Below, in pieces: positions 9,209-17,754 of a stretch of 64,000 nt of DNA (its first letter is position 1; each line of letters starts with the position of its first letter). The position numbers and the translations under genes are program-made. The notes under the pieces were generated by a model that ran no database searches, was not told the origin of the DNA, and was given only the letters and a program-made list of their open reading frames with translations. The stretch is taken from contig JAJPGV010000056.1 in the NCBI GenBank assembly GCA_021325635.1, positions 193,037 to 257,036 on the forward strand, read 5' to 3'. Source of the DNA: Chloroflexota bacterium. Lineage in GTDB: Bacteria; Chloroflexota; JAJPGV01.

Positions 9209-10453
9209 GTGGGTTCTTGGTCTGTCCTCCGCCTCGGGCCGCTGGCTCTTGATTGGGAGAAAGAGAACATCGACCCGAGGCTATGGTCCCTGTTCACCGA
9301 GAACGAGCGCGTCACGACGGACGGCGCCAGTTCATCCGACGATGAGAGCCCGACATTGACCTACCGGCTGAGAGCCGATCAGTTAGTGGACCGGCTGGAA
9401 CTACAAGGTTTCGGCCTCACGGACACAGCCCGCCAGTTCGATGCTCAGCTGGCCCGCCGCCAGTCCAAGCAGGAGCCATCAGACGCCCACCTGCAAGGCG
9501 GATTCACCTTCGACCGGTGGGTCCACGACATAGCCCGCTGCGTCGCCCGTTACCAAAGTGCTGATGACGCCTCCCGATTTGGCGACGGCAGCCATTGGCT
9601 GACGTGGGGCATGACTGAGTTGTCGGCGGCAGGCGAGCTAGTGGGGGAGGTGGCTGGTATTCCCTTTCCGACCCAAATCGATGCGCGTTTCTTCGTGCGG
9701 GCTATGCTCGCTACGCTGCCGACCGATTCGGAGGTCGTGTTCGATTGCAGTCAGCTGATCGGCGTCCATGACCTGCAAGCCAGCGACATTTCAGTCACCA
9801 TGTTCGCCGACGATCCCATCTGGGGGCCCTTCGCAGAGAAGCGGCCGCTCATCCTACTAACCGAAGGGTCCACCGATACCTACATTCTGGAGTCGACAGT
9901 CGCCCTACGGTTCCCGCACCTACGCGAGTACGTTACGTTTCCCGATTTCGAACGCTCGAACGCGGAGGGCGGTGCCGACCGCGTGGTGCAAACCGTGCGC
10001 GCGTTTGCCGCTGCGAAGATTCAAAACCGAACGGTCGCTCTTCTAGACAATGACGCTGCCGCGACCGATGCTCTGCGAGCCCTTAAGCCCTCAGACCTAC
10101 CACCGACAATTCGTGTGGTTCGGCTGCCAGAGCTGTCGTTCGCTCGACGTTATCCTACGCTCGGACCTGACGGCCGTTCCGAGCTTGATGTCAACGGCCG
10201 AGCGGTGAGCCTCGAGTTTTTTGTCGGCCGTGACATCCTTCAAGAGACAAATGGCCATTTGCCGCTCGTGCAGTGGACGGGTTACAAGAATCGCGTCCAG
10301 CTGCACCAGGGTGAGTTACTCCAGAAGAGTGCCATCCAGGAGAGGTATCGGGCGTTCGCTAAACAGGCTACTCACGATCCTGGGCTGGTGGCGGCACACG
10401 ATTGGTCATCGATGGAGGTGCTCTGGCACGCCATAATTCACGCCTTCGATTGA
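9209..10453 (+). CDS. HEPN/Toprim-type protein (OLD-like Toprim domain)
   Basis: 414-residue protein. The first 35 residues (MGSWSVLRLGPLALDW pattern) are typical of proteins annotated as HEPN/Toprim-associated. A Toprim domain follows in the second half: the conserved acid lies in LLTEGSTD (Glu219) and the DxD pair in ALLDNDAAA (Asp280, Asp282), the metal-binding set of OLD nucleases, topoisomerases and primases. A Tyr/Arg-rich tail closes the protein. No ATPase domain is fused, unlike classical OLD. Start is a GTG at 9209. The gene stands alone and converges on the SIR2 gene with a hairpin between them. A nuclease that senses or cleaves nucleic acid in phage defence is plausible; the target is unknown. 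Confidence 0.7.
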   Translation: MGSWSVLRLGPLALDWEKENIDPRLWSLFTENERVTTDGASSSDDESPTLTYRLRADQLVDRLELQGFGLTDTARQFDAQLARRQSKQEPSDAHLQGGFTFDRWVHDIARCVARYQSADDASRFGDGSHWLTWGMTELSAAGELVGEVAGIPFPTQIDARFFVRAMLATLPTDSEVVFDCSQLIGVHDLQASDISVTMFADDPIWGPFAEKRPLILLTEGSTDTYILESTVALRFPHLREYVTFPDFERSNAEGGADRVVQTVRAFAAAKIQNRTVALLDNDAAATDALRALKPSDLPPTIRVVRLPELSFARRYPTLGPDGRSELDVNGRAVSLEFFVGRDILQETNGHLPLVQWTGYKNRVQLHQGELLQKSAIQERYRAFAKQATHDPGLVAAHDWSSMEVLWHAIIHAFD

Positions 10454-10461
10454 AAGCATTA

Positions 10462-10480
10462 TCTGAGCCCGAGGCTCAGA
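10462..10480. terminator. hairpin between convergent genes, likely two-way terminator
   Basis: An 8-base perfect stem (TCTGAGCC with GGCTCAGA) closes on a 3-base loop just after the stop of the plus-strand Toprim gene and before the end of the minus-strand SIR2 gene. No strong U-tract follows on either side, so termination strength is uncertain. Confidence 0.5.
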
Positions 10481-10518
10481 CAATGGTCTCCGCCACGAGC
10501 AATTTTTCGAACGCCGGT

Positions 10519-11721
10519 TCAGGCTACCGCCACCTTAGTTAAAGCTCTGATGTGCCGGCGTGCCTCTGCGTGATCCTTACACCAGATAACCTGAACCCCA
10601 AGCTTCCGCATTGAGAGCTCGATCTCATCTTGAGGCAGGCCTTCTCGCATTGTTCGGAACCAAAAATGGCGCATTGAATCCCACTCCGCCTGAAATGACG
10701 CTGCCGCATAATTCTTCCGGTAGTATTCCCGAAGATATTTCGTGCGGTGTTCTACGCGTTGTTGGTAAGACGAGTGAAGCCAGCGGCGAATGTTCAGGTC
10801 ATCGAGCGATATACCAATGAAAAGCACATTGTGCTGCCGCAAGATCGATTGAGGTGTGTGGTTGACGAAGCTGCCTGGATTGGCAATGGTGTTGTAATAC
10901 TGTGATTCGGTGAATACTACGTCCGGGAGAAGATCGCTCGGGAAATTTTCGCGCCTTAGGAAATTCTCCTTACGAGCATCCAATGTTCCATGCAAGTGAT
11001 AAATCGAGATCTTGTCTGGATGATCACCAATGCTAGCGCGATCTACGGTTGTTAAGATACGAGCCCCATCAGCACGTGCCTGGCAATAAAGTTCCAGCAG
11101 GTTATCGGAGTTGACAGTAATCACGGAATGAATCCGTCTGTTGCGAGCTGATTCTAATGAATGGTCAAAGAGCAAATCACCGACGGTTTTCAGTGTGCGG
11201 TTCCTGGCAAGTGCAGAATGGATGTCGCGCCAGCCACCCCAGCCGACCTGTTCAGCATTTTTCCCAGGGATGCCCATGAGCATCTCTGCCGTGGAAAAGT
11301 TGGCGTAAAGGCATTCGTATATCAGTGTAATTAGCTTCGCAGCACCAACTTTGTGGGCCACGAGGTCGAACTGCGAAATAAGTGTGGGGAAGGCTCGCTC
11401 GACCACCTGGTACGTCAAGGTGCTATTAGTTATCCCACTCCTGCAAAGCACACGCTCAGCTAGATCGTGCCAGTTAGGAATCCCGCTGTCTACGCTAACC
11501 CCCGCCCCCAAGAACAGCACAAGTCCGTCCCTCTCATAATGAGCTGCAAGGCGATCAGTAGGATGCAGAACTTGACCACGATCGTCCACGTAGTTCGACA
11601 CCTTCAGATGACGAAACAGGGTGGGGAAGTCTTCGCGCTCGGAACGCGTCATGCCCTCACGAAGGAAGCGTGAGATTTGGCGCGTCGTTGGAGGCTTACT
11701 CTCCGTCGATACTCTGGCCAT
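10519..11721 (-). CDS. SIR2-domain protein (predicted NADase)
   Basis: 400-residue protein with the SIR2 nucleotide-binding signature GAGVSVDSGIPNW at residues 72-84, the conserved Asn in ITVNSDN (Asn204) and the catalytic His in YHLHG (His242/244). These are the residues that bind and hydrolyse NAD+ in bacterial defence effectors such as ThsA, DSR and SIR2-HerA systems, which deplete NAD+ during infection. About 65 residues precede the SIR2 fold and a helical C-terminal part of about 100 residues follows; neither is recognised as a sensor domain. Base composition is visibly more AT-rich than its neighbours, a sign of separate acquisition. It lies alone, convergent with the Toprim gene, and just downstream of the methyltransferase-nuclease operon. 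An abortive-infection NADase is the best guess. Confidence 0.8.
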   Translation of the reverse strand: MARVSTESKPPTTRQISRFLREGMTRSEREDFPTLFRHLKVSNYVDDRGQVLHPTDRLAAHYERDGLVLFLGAGVSVDSGIPNWHDLAERVLCRSGITNSTLTYQVVERAFPTLISQFDLVAHKVGAAKLITLIYECLYANFSTAEMLMGIPGKNAEQVGWGGWRDIHSALARNRTLKTVGDLLFDHSLESARNRRIHSVITVNSDNLLELYCQARADGARILTTVDRASIGDHPDKISIYHLHGTLDARKENFLRRENFPSDLLPDVVFTESQYYNTIANPGSFVNHTPQSILRQHNVLFIGISLDDLNIRRWLHSSYQQRVEHRTKYLREYYRKNYAAASFQAEWDSMRHFWFRTMREGLPQDEIELSMRKLGVQVIWCKDHAEARRHIRALTKVAVA

Positions 11722-11830
11722 CTTGCGCCTTCCTTTGTAGGTTCAGCGGAGGGGGCACGCGGTGAGCCGCCGCCGCTCGATGTTTCGGCATTGGTCCGTG
11801 GTGAATGAGCCTTCCGCGGCGAGGCCTTCC

Positions 11831-12544
11831 TCAACCACGGAGCCGGCGCCCACCATAAGCACACTCGGGTTGTAGACAGCACCGGTCACAGCTCGGCATT
11901 CGTGGCTTACACACGAGCGCCGAAAAATCCAATACGCTCCAATTCGTGCTGACGGGGTCATTCGCGACGACCTCCCGGGCAAGTGCCTGCAAAACTCCAT
12001 CGTGCCGAAGGTCGGCCCGGTCACCCACGCCAAAGTAGCGGCGCAGCAGCCGAGCCATGTTGACGTCGAGCAGCGGTTCAGGCTGTTGGGTTACATAGAG
12101 CAGGATGGCGCTCGCGACGTATTGACCTACCGCAGGCAGCTGCTCCAGATGGTCGCGGCCTTCACCCAACGCATCATGCTTTGCCGCCAACGCACATGCA
12201 AGTCGGTGTAGAGCGCCGGCTCTTCGCCTCCAAAGACCCAAAGGGCGCAACTGCTCTTGCAACTCAGTCTCGGTTGCGCTTGCTAGCGTTTCCCACGAGG
12301 AATACCTCGCCAGAAACCCAGGGAGAAATTGGGCAACGCGTTCAGCAGGCGTTTGCTGCAGGAGCACTTCCGAGACAACTTGAACAAACGTCGTGGCACC
12401 TGACTCACGCCATGGAAAGGTTCGCGCGTGATCCGCGGCCCAATCCACCAGACGTCGACAGAACGAGTCAACGCGAGCCGGGTCGATCCCGGAGTGCTCG
12501 AGTTGTTTACTAGGTCGATGTTGAGGCGTGGCGCTGATGCTCAA
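11831..12544 (-). CDS. HhH-GPD DNA glycosylase with [4Fe-4S], Mig/TDG-like or MutY-like
   Basis: DNA repair glycosylase of the endonuclease III/MutY superfamily. Seen in order: FPWR, then SEVLLQQT with a possible catalytic Glu, a helix-hairpin-helix LPAVGQYVASA, the essential Asp in LLDVNMARLL, and a C-terminal cluster with C-x6-C-x2-C-x5-C spacing for [4Fe-4S]. The MutY NUDIX-like tail is absent. The short form and the LDFSALVCKPR segment resemble T:G mismatch glycosylases (Mig.Mth type) encoded next to DNA cytosine-5 methyltransferases, which repair deaminated 5-methylcytosine. It is the last gene of the methyltransferase operon, which supports that job. The start is unclear: no ATG fits, TTG at 12544 gives a 35-base overlap with the gene before, and TTG at 12592 or GTG 12589 would give a longer one. 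Confidence 0.72.
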   Translation of the reverse strand: MSISATPQHRPSKQLEHSGIDPARVDSFCRRLVDWAADHARTFPWRESGATTFVQVVSEVLLQQTPAERVAQFLPGFLARYSSWETLASATETELQEQLRPLGLWRRRAGALHRLACALAAKHDALGEGRDHLEQLPAVGQYVASAILLYVTQQPEPLLDVNMARLLRRYFGVGDRADLRHDGVLQALAREVVANDPVSTNWSVLDFSALVCKPRMPSCDRCCLQPECAYGGRRLRG

Positions 12545-15500
12545 GCAAGTAAGATCGCCCTTCCGGCGTGATCTCTCGTCCGCGCGCACCAAGTCGAATA
12601 AAGCCTAAACGAGCCAGGAAGGGCTCCACTTCATCGATGATGCGATCACGATCCACGTTCGCGAGCATGTGGACCAGTGGTTGCTCTCCGACGGGACGGT
12701 TCTCTCGGTGCAACAGGGCTAAGTACTGCAAGTCAAGACGCGTCAAACCCAGGCTATCCACCTCGCGAGCGACGCGCACTTCCTCGAGGTGCTCTTGAAT
12801 GCTTCGGTTTGGCCTCTCGGAAACTGTGACCTCAGTCTCCAACTCCCTGGCCAGCTCCAGCGCGATCCGAGGGACGCGCCGACCAAGCTTTGCAATCTCG
12901 AGGTGAACATCCCGAGGCCACGCGGAGAATTGCAGCCGAACCATCTCCGCCACCTCGCCAATTTCGTACTCGCGAAGTTGGATTTCAGTGCACCGGCTCC
13001 TGAATGCCGCATCGACATCGGAAGCCCGCGTAGTTGCGAAGATGAAGGTTGCCTTGTCAACGTGCGCAACCTGTGAATTCAGCGTAACGGTGCGGTCAGC
13101 TGCCTCTAACATCGTCAGCAGACTTTCTTGAACCGCTTTGGGAACGAGATGAACCTCATCAATGAACACAACGATCGGCGGGTATTCCAACAGGGGGAGC
13201 CCGCTTTGCTGGCCGCTTTGGGTGGGGGTGAGCCGTTGCTGTCCTAATTCGCCGTTGATTAGATCGAACAGGCGCTCGCGGCTTGACAACCCGCGACCAT
13301 CCAGCCGGACAAATGGCAACCGGAGCGCGTGAGCCATTCGTCGGGCAAGTTCCGTCTTCCCCGTACTTGGAGGACCGGTCAGCAGATAGTTCTTTGACAG
13401 GTGGGGAGGGCGCTCGATGAGGGCCCGAAGTAAATCGTTGGTTATGCGCTTTACAGCTGCTTCATTCCCGATAAAGCCTCTAAATGCGTCGCGCACCCGT
13501 TGCCTTATCTCGGCTGGTACCGCTGAGGAACTCTCCTCTCCATTTGCCCCAAGGAGACCGTCATCACCGTTCCCGTCGTCCTCGGTTTCGTCGGACGCGT
13601 TCAAGACCGGGGGTTCGCCCGGTCCGGATGCCGAATCGCAAACCGAACCCTGAGGAAACGCATCAGGTGGTGGTGTCGGTCGAGCTTCTGGAATGGTAGG
13701 TTCCCCCGCGCATTGCGGCAAAGAGAAGTCAAGCAGCCTTACTGAGTCGCTCCCAGTGGGCGACAAAGAGCTATCGTCCATCAACAGAGCGCGCGCATCG
13801 TCACGACTAAGGATGGCCGTGTCGAGCCGGTTGTCGGCATCCATGTCAACTACTTGCGTAGTTGCGGATGCATCGAATACAAGGAGCCGACCGCCAGTAT
13901 TTACCGTGACCAACTGGTCTAAGGATGGTGCCGCGAGGACGTCAGTAAGAACACGCTGGTGCCATGAAGCCCAGGCCTCGGGATCTACGCCATGGATAGC
14001 TGGATCGGCATAGACGCGGAATGCGTGATCCAAGCACTGAGCCAAGAGCGCCTTGGCGCATGTGTTCCACAGCTCATTGTTTGGCGGCTGTGCCCAGAGT
14101 TGCCCAAGGAGACTGCCCAAGTTCGCGGCCTGTCGCAGAGCATTGCCAATCTCTACCGCCGATAGGTTGCTCTCCCGAAACTTGATTTCGACAGGTGTCA
14201 CCTTGATGGCAACTGCAGTGCTTTGAATCGCGATGGAGAAAACCAAGAGATCTGGGCGTTCCTCGGACGTCCCGCTTTCCAGTGACCGTCTGATCTGGAC
14301 GAAAGGATTCCAGTAGGAATCGACTGGTAGCAGCACATGAAGACATGATCCATTCGCGACGGGCAGCCTCTGCGGTCCCCCCTGCGGTCGAAAGGCATCC
14401 TGCAGCAAGCGAACCGCCAGCAACACGCCCAGCTCGCCACGAGCCTGGCCGCCACCTCGGGCCATCCTTTTCAGGACCGGGATGCCACGTTTCGAGATTT
14501 CAACTAGAAGGGACTCAACCGGCGGCGGTTCATCGGCTACAAGCTGGGTCGTGCCCAAGATCGCCGACTTCATGGCAGGCGATGGCTTGGCGACCAGGTA
14601 ATAGCCCGAACGACTCGAGTCGTAGCCTGGAGTGCCTGGCACCTCGTAGTCCCACAAGTAGCTGTCCAAGACTTGGGTCCCACGAATGAAGCAGGCCGGA
14701 TCGACCTGTGTTGAGGTGGCGGCAACAAATAACGAGCGGTCTAGCCGCTGTGCTAGCGCAACCTGGTTGGGTTGAAACTCCAGGTGCGATGTGCCGCCGT
14801 CGCGCATCGAAAGCGCTTCCGCCGCTGTGGTGGCGACCGTGAGATCCCCGACGATTCCATCAAACTGACCAACCGAAAGGCCCACGCGAGCCTCCTTGAG
14901 GACGAGGGCTTGACCGATATCGCGCCGCAGATTGACGCGGAACAGCGATCCAGGAGCTAAAGCCGCGCGACCATCTCCAGCTACACCTCGCGGCTCGAGA
15001 GTCCCAACCTGATCCAACAGCACCAGGTCGACTTGAGTGTCTTGCCCCGCTGGGCCCTTCATAAACCAGCGAACGCGTTCGTCGGTGTCCTCTGAAAGGA
15101 TGGCAAGACTTGCCGGGCTAGGATTCGCCGGTTTGTCGCGCAAATCCAGTACGTCGCAAGCGGCGGGAAGGATACCTACCTGTCGGTCATCGTCCACCGC
15201 AAATGCGGCACGACTCCATTCAATCAAGCCATCTACGCAGCCAGATGACTCCTCGTTACTTCCGACAAGTCCGACTCGAAGCCCTGCCCGCGCCGAAAGA
15301 ATTGCGGCAACCTCATCGAGCGCCCGTCGGGCCTGTACTCTGGAAAACCCACCTGCGATTGCGGCTGGCATAATTCCAAGAAGCGAGAGGGCGCGAAGCA
15401 CGTGTGTGCGTTCAAGGGATGCTCCCAGATAATCGCGATTCCACAGCAATTGCCAATGGACTTCGTTAGTAGCAACGGCGAAGTACGCCCGCCACAGCAG

Positions 15501-17753
15501 AAGTGTTCCGCCCTTGTAGATGGGTAACGCAAACGAGGCCGGGCTCGCCTGCGGATCTAGCAGACCCGCAGCTGGACAGGTCTTGTCGAGCGCAGTTTCC
15601 AGGACCTGCTGCGCGTAGCAATGCCAGGCGAGCCTCAGTGGGTGCATCGGTGACAGCAACAAAGCGACGGGCTCGCTGGTAGGCGTCTCTTCGCCAGCTT
15701 GGACGTTCTGGGTCGGGGCGTGGATGGCTACGCAATCTGTCCACGAAGCAGCCTCTGGAGAAGACGCCAGCCAACTGCGGTACTGCTGCACGTACTCTGC
15801 GATTGCGCTCGCCAGCCCTGGATTCGTCAAAACAGCCTCTGCCAGCGTCCGTCGCGACGCCGATAGCATCTGGCGGATAGTGTCTCGTGCAGCTAAGTAA
15901 GGTGCGGGCGGCTGGATGGTACCGGCCGGCCGAATATCAGTAACTGCAAGGTCGCCGAGCCTGGCGCCTGGCCAAGTCGGCATTTGAACATCGTCGACAG
16001 TACTCGAGAAGCCCGCGACGACGCCCTGCCAACTCGCCTCGTTTTGTATGTAGGCTGTCTCGAGTTGGCGAACCCAGGAGTTGGTCGGCTGGACAAGCGC
16101 AATCCGCGTCCGGCCTTGCTGATGTGCACGCACCAAGGCTTCAAATCGCGAGCTTGCTGCACCTTGGGAGGGCTCTTGGACGAGAATGCGAATCGACCAG
16201 GAGCCAACTTGCAACCCACTGTCGTCTCGGAGCACCACCTGAAGGTCGTCGCCATCCTCCAGCTCTAACGCATATGCGCCAGCGCCAGCTGGATCCGTTC
16301 GGGAGACACCCTGTACTGTGAGACTGATCGTTGTAGCCGTTGACCCGGCGTATACGCGGAGGTCGTATATGCCCGACCTTGGAACACTGATCTCCTGCTC
16401 AAACGGTTGCCCTCGACGTCGCGCAGGTGGAGGATTAGAGACTGCGTCGTTGACGTGGGCATATCCCCGACATCCGAAGCTGTCGAGCGAAATAACGTTG
16501 ACAGTGCTGGGTCGATAGTTAGGGCTTTCCGCGGTGTACGTTAACGGCCGATCATGCTCTGGTGTGTCGTTATCAACTAAGTTGCCTGCAGAGGATCGCG
16601 GGATGTCGGCTATTGGCTGCCCCAGCGCGCGTCGCGTGACTATGAGTTGAGGAGGCACACCACCCATATCGTCTGTAGCTTCCAGCTCTACTGCGTTGGT
16701 TACGACATAGGGCTCATCGGGTTGGCGCTGCCCAGTATTGACTGCGTTCGTGCACGTCAGAGTCAGGCTGCCGACAGGCCCGCTCGCTCCAGTCTCCTCC
16801 AACAACTGCTGTAGCTTTGGCTGCGGAAGCAGGGTCCACCAGGCGGTGTCGGAGACGGGCCGAAAGTACCACAACGGCGCGCGATAGAAGATCGCTCCAG
16901 AGCCTGCTCTTTCGCGAAGGTGACCGAACATCCTGCGAATGGGAGCAGAAAGTGGCACTAGGCTGCTGGATTGACCTTGTTTCCGACTTGATTTAAGCAG
17001 AGTGGCGCCAGTACTTCGAAGCACTCGCTCGGCTTCATCCAGTCCGGACTTCTCGCAGAGCTGAGCAAGTGCGCTCAAAGTAGTGCGACTCAAATTAAGA
17101 GCGTCGGTCGTGAGAGGCTGGCCATCGAGACTTGGCAAACCAAGGGCCAACATCACGGCTTCGGGAGTATCGCACTCGAGAAGCAAGTTAGCGACTTCCC
17201 AGGGAGCGACATCCCGGAGACCTGCATCCAAATTTCGTGTCTGGCGAAAGATGATGCTCAGGCCCTGTCGAATGACGCTCCGCGCGACACTCGTTCTCTG
17301 GGAGATCCTATCCAGGACGAAAGGCCATGGGTCGCTGGCAAAAAACTCGCGTTCGTGCAGCGCGCGGGGATTTCCAAGAGTCTCCGATGCATTTGCGATC
17401 GACTCGTGCCGAGAGTCCATGGCCTCAGGACTCGCCAGGGTCATGCTTGCACTCACGCTGTTGCGTATCGCGACCGCGTAGTCCCAGTTGCAGGGCTGAC
17501 TGAGGATGGTGCTAGCGGCGGTCGTCGACGGTGCACCACCAATCAATAGGACAACAACATTTTGCGCGGCGCCGTCGGTATCGACCGTCCAGTCGTTGCT
17601 GCCGGACTGAGTCAGCAGGGCAAACGTCTCGTCGAGCACGTCACCCGGGGGCCCAGCGAACACGGGTTGAACGCGTCCCGCTGCAGTTCGCGCAAACGCG
17701 GCTCGCATCCACCCTTCGAGGAAATCCTTGATAGTTTCTGCTAGCGCTTGCAT
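12510..17753 (-). CDS. giant effector: DptH-like region, PD-(D/E)XK-like nuclease site and RuvB-like AAA+ motor
   Basis: About 1747 residues. The first 1100 residues are not firmly assignable; they include a beta-sandwich-like stretch near 500-560 and an SPMHPLRLAWH segment near 740, a pattern I associate with DptH-like restriction proteins. Near residue 1168 RPDLLVF and near 1188 PVEIKF supply the Asp and Glu-x-Lys of a PD-(D/E)XK-type nuclease core. A low-complexity linker (about 1370-1420) leads to a C-terminal AAA+ module: Walker A GPPSTGKTE near 1460, Walker B VVFIDEVH near 1531, a sensor/arginine-finger region near 1575-1590, and a RuvB_C-like winged helix at about 1675-1740. The start is the ATG at 17753, one base after the preceding stop (TGAGATG), rather than an earlier ATG that would overlap. 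This is probably the DNA-cleaving motor of the operon; the nuclease call rests on motifs only. Confidence 0.68.
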   Translation of the reverse strand: MQALAETIKDFLEGWMRAAFARTAAGRVQPVFAGPPGDVLDETFALLTQSGSNDWTVDTDGAAQNVVVLLIGGAPSTTAASTILSQPCNWDYAVAIRNSVSASMTLASPEAMDSRHESIANASETLGNPRALHEREFFASDPWPFVLDRISQRTSVARSVIRQGLSIIFRQTRNLDAGLRDVAPWEVANLLLECDTPEAVMLALGLPSLDGQPLTTDALNLSRTTLSALAQLCEKSGLDEAERVLRSTGATLLKSSRKQGQSSSLVPLSAPIRRMFGHLRERAGSGAIFYRAPLWYFRPVSDTAWWTLLPQPKLQQLLEETGASGPVGSLTLTCTNAVNTGQRQPDEPYVVTNAVELEATDDMGGVPPQLIVTRRALGQPIADIPRSSAGNLVDNDTPEHDRPLTYTAESPNYRPSTVNVISLDSFGCRGYAHVNDAVSNPPPARRRGQPFEQEISVPRSGIYDLRVYAGSTATTISLTVQGVSRTDPAGAGAYALELEDGDDLQVVLRDDSGLQVGSWSIRILVQEPSQGAASSRFEALVRAHQQGRTRIALVQPTNSWVRQLETAYIQNEASWQGVVAGFSSTVDDVQMPTWPGARLGDLAVTDIRPAGTIQPPAPYLAARDTIRQMLSASRRTLAEAVLTNPGLASAIAEYVQQYRSWLASSPEAASWTDCVAIHAPTQNVQAGEETPTSEPVALLLSPMHPLRLAWHCYAQQVLETALDKTCPAAGLLDPQASPASFALPIYKGGTLLLWRAYFAVATNEVHWQLLWNRDYLGASLERTHVLRALSLLGIMPAAIAGGFSRVQARRALDEVAAILSARAGLRVGLVGSNEESSGCVDGLIEWSRAAFAVDDDRQVGILPAACDVLDLRDKPANPSPASLAILSEDTDERVRWFMKGPAGQDTQVDLVLLDQVGTLEPRGVAGDGRAALAPGSLFRVNLRRDIGQALVLKEARVGLSVGQFDGIVGDLTVATTAAEALSMRDGGTSHLEFQPNQVALAQRLDRSLFVAATSTQVDPACFIRGTQVLDSYLWDYEVPGTPGYDSSRSGYYLVAKPSPAMKSAILGTTQLVADEPPPVESLLVEISKRGIPVLKRMARGGGQARGELGVLLAVRLLQDAFRPQGGPQRLPVANGSCLHVLLPVDSYWNPFVQIRRSLESGTSEERPDLLVFSIAIQSTAVAIKVTPVEIKFRESNLSAVEIGNALRQAANLGSLLGQLWAQPPNNELWNTCAKALLAQCLDHAFRVYADPAIHGVDPEAWASWHQRVLTDVLAAPSLDQLVTVNTGGRLLVFDASATTQVVDMDADNRLDTAILSRDDARALLMDDSSLSPTGSDSVRLLDFSLPQCAGEPTIPEARPTPPPDAFPQGSVCDSASGPGEPPVLNASDETEDDGNGDDGLLGANGEESSSAVPAEIRQRVRDAFRGFIGNEAAVKRITNDLLRALIERPPHLSKNYLLTGPPSTGKTELARRMAHALRLPFVRLDGRGLSSRERLFDLINGELGQQRLTPTQSGQQSGLPLLEYPPIVVFIDEVHLVPKAVQESLLTMLEAADRTVTLNSQVAHVDKATFIFATTRASDVDAAFRSRCTEIQLREYEIGEVAEMVRLQFSAWPRDVHLEIAKLGRRVPRIALELARELETEVTVSERPNRSIQEHLEEVRVAREVDSLGLTRLDLQYLALLHRENRPVGEQPLVHMLANVDRDRIIDEVEPFLARLGFIRLGARGREITPEGRSYLLEHQRHASTST

Positions 17754-17754
17754 C

